A stretch of DNA of 64,000 nt from Candidatus Intricatilinea gracilis (GTDB taxonomy: Bacteria; Pseudomonadota; Gammaproteobacteria; Burkholderiales; Burkholderiaceae_C). The translations under genes and the position numbers were made by a program. Below, piece after piece: positions 8,058-16,336 of this stretch. Every line of letters begins with the position of its first letter. Position 1 is the stretch's first letter. Location: assembly GCA_016702605.1 (NCBI GenBank), contig JADJDQ010000008.1:28722-92721 (forward strand). The letters run 5' to 3'. The notes beneath the pieces were generated by a model. The model saw nothing but the letters and a program-made list of their open reading frames with translations. It had not been told where the DNA came from and made no database searches.

Positions 8058-9422
8058 TCAGGCCGGCACCGACGGCAGACCCGACAGCGCCATCGCCAGC
8101 TCGGCTTCGTCGTAGTTCTGGTCGGTGAGTTTGCCGGCGAAGTAGTCGCTGTAGGCCGCCATGTCGAAGTGGCCGTGGCCACACAGGTTGAACAGGATGG
8201 TCTCGGCCTTGCCTTCGCGCTTGCAGCGCAGGGCTTCCTCGATCGCACCCTTGACGGCGTGGTTGGCCTCGGGCGCAGGCACGATGCCTTCGGCGCGCGC
8301 GAAGGTCACGCCGGCGTCGAAACACTGGGTCTGGTGATAGGCGGTGGCCTCGATCAGCCCCAGCTCCTTGAGGTGCGAGACCATCGGCGCCATGCCGTGG
8401 TAACGCAGGCCACCGGCGTGGAAGCCCGGCGGCGTGAAGGTGCTGCCCAGCGTGTGCATCTTGGTCAGCGGCGTCAGATGCGCCGTGTCGCCGAAGTCGT
8501 ACGCATACTTGCCGCGCGTGAGCGAGGGGCAGGCCGCCGGCTCCACCGCCACGATGCGGCGCTTGCGCCCGCCGCGCAGCTGCAGGCCCAGGAAGGGAAA
8601 GGCGATGCCGGCGAAGTTGGAGCCGCCGCCCGTGCAGCCCACCACCACGTCCGGATCGTCACCCGCCATCTCGAGCTGCAGGATGGCCTCTTCACCAATG
8701 ATGGTCTGGTGCAGCAGCACATGGTTCAGCACCGAGCCCAGGGCGTACTTGGTGTCGTCGCGCTGGGCCGCCAGTTCGACCGCTTCGCTGATCGCGATGC
8801 CCAGGCTGCCCGGGTGATCGGCGCGCTGGGCCAGGATGGCGCGGCCCGAGTTGGTCAGCTCGGACGGTGATGCCACGCAGGTGGCGCCGTACGTTTCCAT
8901 CACTGCGCGACGATACGGCTTCTGGTTGTACGACACGCGCACCTGGAAGATCTGCACCTCGATGCCGAACAACGCGCCGGCAAAGGCCAGCGAGGTGCCC
9001 CACTGGCCCGCGCCGGTTTCGGTCGTGAGCTTGCGGATGCCGGCTTCGCGGTTGAAGAAGGCCTGCGGAATCGCGGTGTTGGGCTTGTGTGACCCAGCCG
9101 GGCTGACACCTTCGTATTTGTAGTAGATCTTGGCCGGCGTGCCCAGCGCCTGCTCCAGGCGGCGGGCGCGGTACAACGGCGCGGGGCGCCACTGCTTGAA
9201 GATCTGCCGCACCGGCTCGGGAATGTCGATGTACCGCTCCTGGCTGACCTCCTGCATGATCAGTTCCATCGGGAACAACGGCGCCAGATCGTCCGGCCCC
9301 ACCGGCTGCAGGGTGCCGGGGTGCAGCACGGCCGGCAGCGGCACCGGCAGATCGGCCTGAAGGTTGTACCAGGCCTTGGGCATCTGGTCTTCGGACAAGA
9401 GGAATTTGACTTGGTCGCTCAT
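8058..9422 (-). CDS. trpB2: TrpB2-type (tryptophan synthase beta-like) PLP enzyme
   Basis: A 454-residue fold-type II PLP enzyme of the TrpB2 (TrpB-like) class, which is longer than the TrpB1 partner of TrpA. Features: YYKYEGVSPAGSHKPNTA with the PLP lysine in SHKPN, TTETGAGQWGTSL, the phosphate-binding GCTGGGSNF, and the C-terminal NLCGHGHFD. No trpA or other trp gene is adjacent. TrpB2 enzymes condense indole and serine, acting as indole salvage or on other serine derivatives; which applies here is not shown. The N-terminus (MSDQVKFLLSEDQMPKAWYN) is typical of the class. Confidence 0.9.
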   Translation of the reverse strand: MSDQVKFLLSEDQMPKAWYNLQADLPVPLPAVLHPGTLQPVGPDDLAPLFPMELIMQEVSQERYIDIPEPVRQIFKQWRPAPLYRARRLEQALGTPAKIYYKYEGVSPAGSHKPNTAIPQAFFNREAGIRKLTTETGAGQWGTSLAFAGALFGIEVQIFQVRVSYNQKPYRRAVMETYGATCVASPSELTNSGRAILAQRADHPGSLGIAISEAVELAAQRDDTKYALGSVLNHVLLHQTIIGEEAILQLEMAGDDPDVVVGCTGGGSNFAGIAFPFLGLQLRGGRKRRIVAVEPAACPSLTRGKYAYDFGDTAHLTPLTKMHTLGSTFTPPGFHAGGLRYHGMAPMVSHLKELGLIEATAYHQTQCFDAGVTFARAEGIVPAPEANHAVKGAIEEALRCKREGKAETILFNLCGHGHFDMAAYSDYFAGKLTDQNYDEAELAMALSGLPSVPA

Positions 9423-9537
9423 CGAGGCTCCTGCTGTGTTCGTGGTTGCGCGGCAGGTGGCGCGTGCCGCAAGCCGGCGATGCTAGGGCCGCCCTCGAGG
9501 CCAGCGCCTCAGGGCTAACGCTGGGAGTCGACCTGCG

Positions 9538-10650
9538 TCAGTGCTGCGGCACGGCGCAGTTGGGTACACGCGCCGGGTGATCCGCCACCTCCCGCCGGTA
9601 GGCCACCACGTGGTCAAGCTCCAGGCGGATGCCGATACGTTCACCGATGGCGTGGTTGTGATGCGACGGCACCAGCGACAACACCTGTTTGCCGCTGTCG
9701 AGCTCGAGTGTGTACAGGAACTCGGCGCCGCGAAACGCCTTGTGCAATACACGCGCCGTCACGGCGCTGGCATCGTCGTGCGCCACGTCGTCGGGGCGCA
9801 GCAACACGTCGACCGTGCAGCCCGAGCCACACAGGTCGCCATGTTCGGTGCAGCGGATCGGCTGGTCGCTCTCGACCACACCCAGCTCCATGGCCACGTG
9901 CAGGCCGTCGGTCACCACACCCGGCAGAAACGCGCCCTGGCCGACAAAATCGGCCACGAAACGGTTCACCGGCTGGTGGTAGAGCTGGTAGGCGCTGGCC
10001 CATTGCTGGATACCACCCGTGGCCATCACGCCGATCTCGTCGGCGATGGCAAAAGCCTCGTGCTGGTCGTGGGTGACCAGCAGCGCCGTCGTGCCCGCCG
10101 CCTTGAGCAGGCTGCGCAACTCGCCGCCCAGGCGTTCGCGCAACTCGACGTCCAGGCTCGAGAACGGCTCGTCCAGCAGCAGCAGCGCCGGATTGGGCGC
10201 CAGCGCCCGCGCCAGTGCGACACGTTGCTGCTGGCCACCCGACAACTCGTGCGGAAACCGTTTGGCCGCATGCGCCAGCCCGACGCGTTCGAGCATCTGC
10301 GCCACCCGTGTGTCGGCATCACTCACGCCGCGCAGGCCGAAGGCGACGTTGGCTGCCACACTCAGGTGCGGAAACAAGGCATGGTCCTGGAACACCATGC
10401 CGATGCGGCGTTGCTCGGGCGGCAGATGCACCCCCTTGCCGCTGACGAGTTCGCCGTTCAGGCGGATCTCGCCACCGGTCACCGGCTCGAAACCGGCGAT
10501 CGCGCGCAACACGCTGGTCTTGCCACACCCCGAGGGGCCGAGCAGGCAGCCGATGCTGCCGGCTTCGAGTGTGAGGCTGAGCTGGTCGACCACGGTCTTG
10601 CGACCATAGGCCAGGCGGATGGACTGAACGGCAAGCCAGGGCGGAGTCAT
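9538..10650 (-). CDS. fbpC: Ferric iron ABC transporter ATP-binding protein
   Basis: A 370-residue ATPase of the FbpC (iron/spermidine importer) class, energising Fe(III) uptake at the inner membrane with FbpB and periplasmic FbpA. Walker A is LLGPSGCGKTSVL, the signature is LSGGQQQRVALARAL, and Walker B is LLLLDEPFSSLD; the H-loop VTHDQHEAF follows. The last ~120 residues form a TOBE-like regulatory domain (LLRPDDV). The ATG at 10650 (MTPPWLAVQSIRL) gives the normal family length. It is divergent from fbpB, with a Fur-like box between them, so iron repression of both is likely. Confidence 0.9.
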   Translation of the reverse strand: MTPPWLAVQSIRLAYGRKTVVDQLSLTLEAGSIGCLLGPSGCGKTSVLRAIAGFEPVTGGEIRLNGELVSGKGVHLPPEQRRIGMVFQDHALFPHLSVAANVAFGLRGVSDADTRVAQMLERVGLAHAAKRFPHELSGGQQQRVALARALAPNPALLLLDEPFSSLDVELRERLGGELRSLLKAAGTTALLVTHDQHEAFAIADEIGVMATGGIQQWASAYQLYHQPVNRFVADFVGQGAFLPGVVTDGLHVAMELGVVESDQPIRCTEHGDLCGSGCTVDVLLRPDDVAHDDASAVTARVLHKAFRGAEFLYTLELDSGKQVLSLVPSHHNHAIGERIGIRLELDHVVAYRREVADHPARVPNCAVPQH

Positions 10651-10656
10651 GCGGGC

Positions 10657-10675
10657 GATGATAATGATTCGCATC
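10657..10675. promoter_or_regulatory. Putative Fur box in the fbpC/fbpB divergent promoter
   Basis: GATGATAATGATTCGCATC matches 12 of 19 positions of the GATAATGATAATCATTATC consensus and lies between the divergent iron-transport genes. It overlaps the first in-frame ATGs of fbpB, which argues that fbpB starts further downstream. Confidence 0.55.
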
Positions 10676-10714
10676 GCTGTCGCCCCCCTGCTCCGTGCTG
10701 CCCGTGTTTCTTCA

Positions 10715-12406
10715 GTGCCCGCCAACTTGACGTCCGCCGCCACCACCTTGTCCCCTGCGGCTCGTTCCGATCACCGCACCCGGCGCCTGCCCTGGCTGAT
10801 GATCGCGGCGCTGCTCACCGCCGCGCTGGTGGTGGCACCACTGCTGTCCATAGCCACCAGCGTGTTTGCGCCGGGCACCGGCGCGACGTGGTCGCACCTG
10901 GCCAGCACGGTGCTGCCGGACTACATCGTCACCACCTTGTACCTGTGTCTGGGTGTGGGCATCGGTGTGGCGGCGCTGGGTGTGGGGTCGGCCTGGCTGG
11001 TGACGCGGCACGAGTTTCCGGGCCGATCGACCTTCGAATGGGCGCTGGTGTTGCCGCTGGCCATGCCGGCCTACGTGATGGCCTACACCTACACCGACCT
11101 GCTGCAATACGTCGGCCCGGTGCAGACCACCTTGCGCGAGGCCTTCGGCTGGAAACGCGCCGACTACTGGTTCCCCGACGTACGCAGCACCGGTGGTGCG
11201 GTGCTGATGTTCTCGCTGGTGCTCTACCCCTACGTCTACATGCTGGCGCGCACGGCCTTCATCGAACGTGCCGGCGGCATGATCGAGGTGGGCCGATCAC
11301 TCGGCTTGTCACCGTTTGCGGCCTTCGTGCGCCTGTCGCTGCCGTTGGCGCGACCGGCCATTGCCGGTGGTGTGGCGCTGGCACTGATGGAAACGCTGGC
11401 CGACTACGGCACGGTGAGTTACTTCGCCGTGCAGACCTTCACCACGGGCATCTACCGCGCCTGGTTCTCGCTGGGTGACCGCAACGCGGCGGCACAACTG
11501 GCGCTGACGCTGCTGGGTTTCGTGATCGCCGTGCTGGTGTTCGAGCGGCTGAGCCGAGGGGGATCGAAGTTTCACGACACCACCTTGCGCCGGCGTGGTG
11601 TCACCCGGCTGCATCTGCGCGGCTGGCGCGCCGCCCTGGCCGTGGCCGCCGGGCTGGCGCCGCTGGTCACCGGTTTTGTGGTGCCCGCCCTGGTGCTGGG
11701 CCGGCTGGCCTGGCAGCAGGACGAGGCCGACCTCGGCACACAGTTCCTCGCCCTGGCGCGCAACAGTGTGGTGGTGGCCGGCAGCACCGCCGTGCTGGCC
11801 GTGGCGCTGGCGCTGCTGCTGGCCTATGCGGCGCGAGTGCACAAGGGTGGCGCCACGCGCTGGGCGCACCGCGTGGCGGGGCTGGGATATGCGCTGCCCG
11901 GCTCGGTGATCGCGGTGGGTGTGCTGATCCCGGTGACCCAACTCGACCACCTGCTCTCGGCACTGATCGAACAACTGCTCGGCATCCAGACCGGCCTGCT
12001 GTTCACCGGCAGCCTGGCCGCACTGATCTACGCCTGCCTGGTGCGTTACCTCACCGCGGCGCTGCAGGCGGTCGACTCCGGCCTGGCGCGTATCACACCC
12101 AACATGGAAAACGCGGCCCGCAGCCTGGGCCTGAACAGCACGCAGACCCTCGTGCGGGTGCATCTGCCGCTGCTGCGTTCGAGTGCACTCACCGCCGGGC
12201 TGCTGGTCTTCATCGACGTGATGAAAGAGCTGCCCGCCACGCTGGTGATGCGCCCCTTCAACTTCAACACCCTGGCCACGCAGGCCTACACACTGGCGGC
12301 CGACGAACGCCTGGCCGAGGCCGCGGCCCCTGCACTGGCCATCGTCGCCGTCGGCCTGCTGCCCATGCTCGTCATCTGCCGCAGCATCGCGCGCGAGCGG
12401 CAGTAG
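10715..12406 (+). CDS. fbpB: Ferric iron ABC transporter permease
   Basis: A permease of about 563 residues with two fused permease domains, as in FbpB/SfuB Fe(III) importers. Hydrophobic segments recur from about residue 25 (LMIAALLTAALVVAPLL) to the C-terminus. Two EAA-type coupling loops are visible: GMIEVGRSLGLSPFAAF in the first half and ENAARSLGLNSTQ in the second. The frame opens at 10649, but the ATGs at its start overlap the Fur-like box. The GTG at 10715 (VPANLTSAA) is a reasonable start after that operator; it has no clear ribosome site, so the exact start is uncertain. It partners with fbpC (divergent) and fbpA (16167, minus). Confidence 0.88.
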   Translation: MPANLTSAATTLSPAARSDHRTRRLPWLMIAALLTAALVVAPLLSIATSVFAPGTGATWSHLASTVLPDYIVTTLYLCLGVGIGVAALGVGSAWLVTRHEFPGRSTFEWALVLPLAMPAYVMAYTYTDLLQYVGPVQTTLREAFGWKRADYWFPDVRSTGGAVLMFSLVLYPYVYMLARTAFIERAGGMIEVGRSLGLSPFAAFVRLSLPLARPAIAGGVALALMETLADYGTVSYFAVQTFTTGIYRAWFSLGDRNAAAQLALTLLGFVIAVLVFERLSRGGSKFHDTTLRRRGVTRLHLRGWRAALAVAAGLAPLVTGFVVPALVLGRLAWQQDEADLGTQFLALARNSVVVAGSTAVLAVALALLLAYAARVHKGGATRWAHRVAGLGYALPGSVIAVGVLIPVTQLDHLLSALIEQLLGIQTGLLFTGSLAALIYACLVRYLTAALQAVDSGLARITPNMENAARSLGLNSTQTLVRVHLPLLRSSALTAGLLVFIDVMKELPATLVMRPFNFNTLATQAYTLAADERLAEAAAPALAIVAVGLLPMLVICRSIARERQ

Positions 12407-12410
12407 GCGC

Positions 12411-12450
12411 GACATCAGACGACATCAGACGACAGCAGACGACCGCAGGC
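12411..12450 (+). repeat. Four copies of a 10-bp tandem repeat
   Basis: GACATCAGAC occurs twice, followed by two diverged copies (GACAGCAGAC, GACCGCAGGC). It lies between the convergent 3' ends of fbpB and ahpF, a small minisatellite with no coding role seen. Confidence 0.7.
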
Positions 12451-12492
12451 CGCAGCAGGTGCCGCAGCGGCGCGAGGCCGCGGCAGCTACGG

Positions 12493-14073
12493 TCAAGCCG
12501 CCTGGGTCGGCGCTGGCGTGCGGATGAGGTGGTCGAAGGCGCTCAGCGCTGCCTTGGCGCCTTCGCCGGCAGCAATGATGATCTGCTTGTAGGGCACGGT
12601 CGTCACGTCGCCGGCGGCGAACACGCCATGGGCGCTGGTGGCGCACTTGGCGTCGATGATGATCTCGCCGAAGCGGCTCAACTCCACCGGGCTGCCGCGC
12701 AGGAACTCGGTGTTGGGCACCAGGCCGATCTGCACGAACACGCCCGCCAGGGCAGGCGCGTGTTCCTCACCCGTCACCCGGTCCTTCCACTTCAAGCCGG
12801 TCATTTTCTGGCCGTCACCGGTCACCTCGGTGGTCAGCGCGTTGACGTGGATGCTCACGTTGGGCAGCGACTCGAGCTTGTCCACCAGCACCTGGTCGGC
12901 CTTCAGCTGGTCGGCGAACTCGAGCAGCGTCACACTCTTGACGATGCCGGCCAGGTCGATAGCCGCCTCGACGCCCGAGTTGCCACCGCCGATCACCGCC
13001 ACGTCCTTGCCCTTGAAGAGCGGGCCGTCGCAGTGCGGGCAGTAGGCCACGCCCTTGGTCTTGTAAGTGTCCTCGCCCGGCACGTTCATGTTGCGCCAGC
13101 GCGCGCCGGTGGCCAGGATGATGGTGCGGCTCTTGAGCTCCGCACCGTTGTCCAGCGTGAGCGTGGCATAGGCGCCAGGCGCGCTGGCCGGGGTCAGCTG
13201 CTTGACGCGTTGCAGTGTCATCACGTCCACGTCATAGGCCTTCACATGGGCCTCCAGCGCGGCAGCGAACTTGGGGCCCTGGGTTTCGAGCACCGAGATG
13301 AAGTTCTCGATGCCCATGGTGTCCATGGTCTGGCCGCCAAAACGTTCGGCCACGATGCCGGTGCGGATGCCCTTGCGTGCGGCGTACACCGCAGCAGCCG
13401 CGCCGGCCGGGCCGCCACCGACGATGAGCACGTCGAAGGGCGCCTTCTCGCTCAAGCGAGCGGCTTCGCGGCGGGCGGCGCCGGTGTCGATCTTGGCCAG
13501 GATCTCGCCCAGCTCGATGCGGCCGCTGGAGAAGTCGGCGCCATTGAGCTCGGTCTTGGGCACGGCCATGATCTGGCGCTCTTCCACTTCCTTCTGGAAC
13601 AGGCCGCCGTCGATCGCCACGTGGCGGATGCGCGGGTTGAGCACGGCCATCATGTTCAGCGCCTGCACCACGTCCGGGCAGTTGTGGCAGGTCAGGCTCA
13701 TCCAGGTGGTGAAGTCGTAGTCACCGTCCAGGGCCTTGATCTGCTCGACGACTTCGGGCTCGATCTTGGGCGGGTGACCGCCAGCCCACAGCAGCGCCAG
13801 CAGCAGCGAGGTGAACTCGTGGCCCATCGGCAAGGCGGCGAAGTGCACGCCCATGTCGGCGCCGACGCGGGTGATCTGGAAGCTGGGACGGCGCACGTAG
13901 TTGCCGTCGAAGCGGGCGCTGATCTTGTCCGGCGCGATGGCGGCAATCTCGGTGACGAGTTCGCGGATGTCGGCCGCGCCGGGGCTGTCGTCCAGGCTGG
14001 CGATCAGCTCGATAGGCTGGGTGATGCGTTCGAAATACGAGGCCAATTGGCCTTGGGTGGCGGCGTCCAACAT
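12493..14073 (-). CDS. ahpF: Alkyl hydroperoxide reductase subunit F
   Basis: A 526-residue flavoprotein that passes NAD(P)H electrons to AhpC. It has the N-terminal double-thioredoxin region with CHNC at residues 129-132, the FAD site VLIVGGGPAGAAAA, and the catalytic CPHC at 345-348. These numbers equal those of E. coli AhpF. The C-terminus contains GVFAAGDVT. The ATG at 14073 has AAGGA 7-8 nt upstream. It lies 229 bp downstream of ahpC on the same strand, separated by a perfect hairpin (14252-14280) that may set their relative expression. Confidence 0.95.
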   Translation of the reverse strand: MLDAATQGQLASYFERITQPIELIASLDDSPGAADIRELVTEIAAIAPDKISARFDGNYVRRPSFQITRVGADMGVHFAALPMGHEFTSLLLALLWAGGHPPKIEPEVVEQIKALDGDYDFTTWMSLTCHNCPDVVQALNMMAVLNPRIRHVAIDGGLFQKEVEERQIMAVPKTELNGADFSSGRIELGEILAKIDTGAARREAARLSEKAPFDVLIVGGGPAGAAAAVYAARKGIRTGIVAERFGGQTMDTMGIENFISVLETQGPKFAAALEAHVKAYDVDVMTLQRVKQLTPASAPGAYATLTLDNGAELKSRTIILATGARWRNMNVPGEDTYKTKGVAYCPHCDGPLFKGKDVAVIGGGNSGVEAAIDLAGIVKSVTLLEFADQLKADQVLVDKLESLPNVSIHVNALTTEVTGDGQKMTGLKWKDRVTGEEHAPALAGVFVQIGLVPNTEFLRGSPVELSRFGEIIIDAKCATSAHGVFAAGDVTTVPYKQIIIAAGEGAKAALSAFDHLIRTPAPTQAA

Positions 14074-14251
14074 GTGGCGTTCCTTTCGCGGCGGAGATTC
14101 AGGCGTGGGCATTCCGGCCCTGTTGAAAATCTCCGGCGATGGCGCCTGGTGGGCGCTGGGCGGGAACTTTCAACCGGGCCCGAGGCGGGCAGGAGTTGAG
14201 GCGGCCGCCCTCGCGTGGAGGGCAGCACCGTCATGCAGGAGCATGACGTCT

Positions 14252-14280
14252 TGATCTGCCGCTGCAGCGGCGGCAGATCA
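14252..14280 (-). repeat. Perfect 11-bp inverted repeat between ahpC and ahpF
   Basis: TGATCTGCCGC and GCGGCAGATCA flank a 7-nt loop. No T-run follows on the minus strand, so it is more likely an mRNA-stabilising or attenuating hairpin than a full terminator. Confidence 0.65.
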
Positions 14281-14302
14281 CGGATCGATCAGATCGAGGC
14301 GA

Positions 14303-14866
14303 TCAGATCTTGCCGACGAGGTCGATGCTCGGCGCCAGGGTCTTGGCGCCTTCCTTCCACTTGGCCGGGCAGACCTGGCCGGGGTGGGCAGCGGTGTACT
14401 GGGCAGCCTTGAGCTTGCGCAGGGTTTCGGACACGTCACGGGCGATCTCGTTCGAATGAACTTCCATCGTCTTGATCACGCCGTCGGGGTTGATCACGAA
14501 GGTGCCGCGCAGCGCCAGGCCTTCTTCGGGGATGTGCACGCCGAAGGCATTGGTCAGTGCATGGGTCGGGTCACCCACCAGCGGGAACTTGGCCTTGCCC
14601 ACGGCCGGCGAGGTTTCGTGCCACACCTTGTGCGAGAAATGGGTGTCGGTGGTGACGATGTAGACCTCGGCGCCAGCGGCCTGGAAGGCGGCGTAGTTGT
14701 CGGCGGCGTCCTCGATCTCGGTCGGGCAGTTGAAGGTGAAGGCTGCCGGCATGAAGATCAGTACCGACCACTTGCCCTTGAGGCTTTCTTCGGTGACGGT
14801 GATGAACTTGCCGTTGTGGAAGGCTTGGGTCTTGAAGGGCTGGACGGAGGTGTTGATCAATGACAT
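14303..14866 (-). CDS. ahpC: Alkyl hydroperoxide reductase subunit C (2-Cys peroxiredoxin)
   Basis: A 187-residue typical 2-Cys peroxiredoxin that reduces H2O2 and organic peroxides in the cytoplasm. The peroxidatic Cys is residue 47 (FTFNCPTE) and the resolving Cys is residue 166 (VCPAKW), exactly as in E. coli AhpC. The ATG at 14866 is preceded by AAGGA at a good distance. ahpF follows downstream, giving an ahpC-ahpF pair. The 240 bp upstream carry a palindrome and a duplicated ATAG-type motif that could be a peroxide-regulator site, and the gene sits between iron-transport genes. Confidence 0.97.
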   Translation of the reverse strand: MSLINTSVQPFKTQAFHNGKFITVTEESLKGKWSVLIFMPAAFTFNCPTEIEDAADNYAAFQAAGAEVYIVTTDTHFSHKVWHETSPAVGKAKFPLVGDPTHALTNAFGVHIPEEGLALRGTFVINPDGVIKTMEVHSNEIARDVSETLRKLKAAQYTAAHPGQVCPAKWKEGAKTLAPSIDLVGKI

Positions 14867-14938
14867 CTGGAGTTCCTTGGCTGGGTTGAGAAGAGTCGAC
14901 AGGGCAAATACTATCAGCCAGTAGATGGTGTTTGCATT

Positions 14939-14973
14939 TGACTATGCAATCGCAGCGATTGCCCCTGACTATG
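14939..14973 (-). promoter_or_regulatory. Possible peroxide-regulator site upstream of ahpC
   Basis: TGACTATG occurs twice, 27 bp apart (14939 and 14966; CATAGTCA on the minus strand), flanking the perfect palindrome GCAATCGC-A-GCGATTGC (14944-14960). ATAG/CTAT elements are part of OxyR sites, but the spacing here is not canonical. The symmetry is seen; the regulator is a guess. Confidence 0.35.
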
Positions 14974-15017
14974 ACAGGGTAAAACTGCGGCATCACCGAG
15001 CTGGTCTCCAAATGTCA

Positions 15018-15049
15018 AGGGCCGATGACCACCTGTGGTCACCGGCCCT
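15018..15049 (-). terminator. Strong hairpin after fbpA
   Basis: A 15-bp stem with a single A-C mismatch (15018-15032 with 15035-15049) and a 2-nt apex lies 60 nt past the fbpA stop on the minus strand. It is followed by a weak T-containing stretch, so it is probably the fbpA terminator. Confidence 0.5.
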
Positions 15050-15108
15050 GACCGCCGTCAGCTCGCCGAGGCGAACCGGCGGGCCATCGGTCAACTGCGT
15101 CGCAGGGC

Positions 15109-16167
15109 TTATTTCCAGCCGGCGCGGTCGTACACCTTCTGGGCCAGGGCGGCGTTGCGTGCCAGTTCACCCACCGGCAGGGTGTCGGGCTTGAAACGGC
15201 CGAGTGAATCGAGCTCCTTGTTGACCACCGCGGCGCTGGCCACCACCGGCCATTCGTTGTTGCCGTCGGCGAAGTAGCCCTGCGCCTGGTCGCTGGCCAG
15301 GTATTCGAGAAACTTGACGGCCGCCTCCTTGTGCGGCGCGTGTTTCAGCACCCCGGCGCCCGAGATGTTGATGTGTGTGCCCCAGGTCTTCTGGTTGGGC
15401 CAGACGATGCCCACGGCCTTCATGGCCGCCACATCGTCGGCCTTGGTGGATCGCATCAGACGCACCAGGTAGTAGGTGTTGGAGATGGTCACGCCACATT
15501 CACCAGCAGCCACGGCCCTGATCTGATCGGTGTCACCCCCCTTGGGAGAACGCGCGAAATTGGCGACCAGGCCACGCACCCAGCTTTCGGCCTTGGCCTC
15601 ACCGTCGTGGGCGATGACCGCCGCACCGAGCGACAGGTTGTACGGGTGGGAACCCGAACGCACACAGACCTGGCCCTTGAGCGCCGGCGCCGCCAGGTCT
15701 TCGTAGTTCTGCACCTGCTCGGCCTTGAGGGCTGACTTGTTGTAGACGATCACGCGGGCGCGGGTCGAAAACGAGAACCAGGTGGGTGTACGCAACGAGG
15801 CCGGCACTCGGCTGTCGAGCAACTTGGATTGCACCGGCTGGAACAGGCCCAGGCTGTCGGCCACTTCGAGGCGGGCAGCGTCGACGGTGATGAGGATGTC
15901 CGCCGGGCTCCTGGCCCCCTCGTTGCGCAGTCGTTCGACGAGTTCGTCTTCCTTGCCGTCCAGCCGATTGACCTTGATGCCGGTGGCCTTGGTGAAGTTG
16001 GCGTAGAGCGCCTCGTCGGTCTGGTAGTGGCGCGCCGAGTAGATGTTGAGCTCGGCAGTCTGGGCCTGGGCCAGCAGTGGCACCAAGGCGGCAACAGCTG
16101 CCAGGGTTCGGACACAGCGCGACAAGGCGGGCCGACTGGAAAGAACGGGAGTGGAAAGGCGTGTCAT
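15109..16167 (-). CDS. fbpA: Periplasmic Fe(III)-binding protein of the ABC importer
   Basis: A 352-residue solute-binding protein with a Sec signal peptide (hydrophobic core LAAVAALVPLL, likely cleavage after AQA near residue 36). The mature start ELNIYSARHYQTDEALY and the tyrosine pair in ISNTYYLVRL are hallmarks of FbpA/FutA ferric-binding proteins, where tyrosines coordinate Fe(III). It is separated from fbpCB by ahpCF, so the transporter is split. GAGG precedes the ATG, and a Fur-like box lies about 40 bp upstream, so iron repression is expected. Confidence 0.92.
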   Translation of the reverse strand: MTRLSTPVLSSRPALSRCVRTLAAVAALVPLLAQAQTAELNIYSARHYQTDEALYANFTKATGIKVNRLDGKEDELVERLRNEGARSPADILITVDAARLEVADSLGLFQPVQSKLLDSRVPASLRTPTWFSFSTRARVIVYNKSALKAEQVQNYEDLAAPALKGQVCVRSGSHPYNLSLGAAVIAHDGEAKAESWVRGLVANFARSPKGGDTDQIRAVAAGECGVTISNTYYLVRLMRSTKADDVAAMKAVGIVWPNQKTWGTHINISGAGVLKHAPHKEAAVKFLEYLASDQAQGYFADGNNEWPVVASAAVVNKELDSLGRFKPDTLPVGELARNAALAQKVYDRAGWK

Positions 16168-16207
16168 CGGTAACCTCGGTAGGGTGGCAACTGAGTCAAA
16201 TCATAAC

Positions 16208-16226
16208 AAGAATCGTTCTCATTACC
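16208..16226 (-). promoter_or_regulatory. Putative Fur box upstream of fbpA
   Basis: On the minus strand GGTAATGAGAACGATTCTT matches about 13 of 19 positions of the Fur consensus (AATGAGAA...ATTCT core). It sits 40-60 bp before the fbpA ATG. Confidence 0.65.
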
Positions 16227-16336
16227 GTTGACGGACATCAACACCTACTGGCTCTGCCGACACCGGCCGGGTCCGCGGCCATGCCGCCGCAAGACCGGTG
16301 GCAACACATGAATCGACACCGTGGCAGTTCTGGATG

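Noticed and set aside
9541..11478. A 645-codon plus-strand frame over fbpC and part of fbpB
   Set aside because: It is antisense to the clear ABC ATPase and out of frame with the permease; no domain is recognisable.
12411..12450. 10-bp tandem repeat as a CRISPR array
   Set aside because: Units are contiguous with no spacers and far too short; no cas genes.
12529..14199. A 556-codon frame antisense to ahpF
   Set aside because: Shadow of a gene whose cysteine positions exactly match AhpF.
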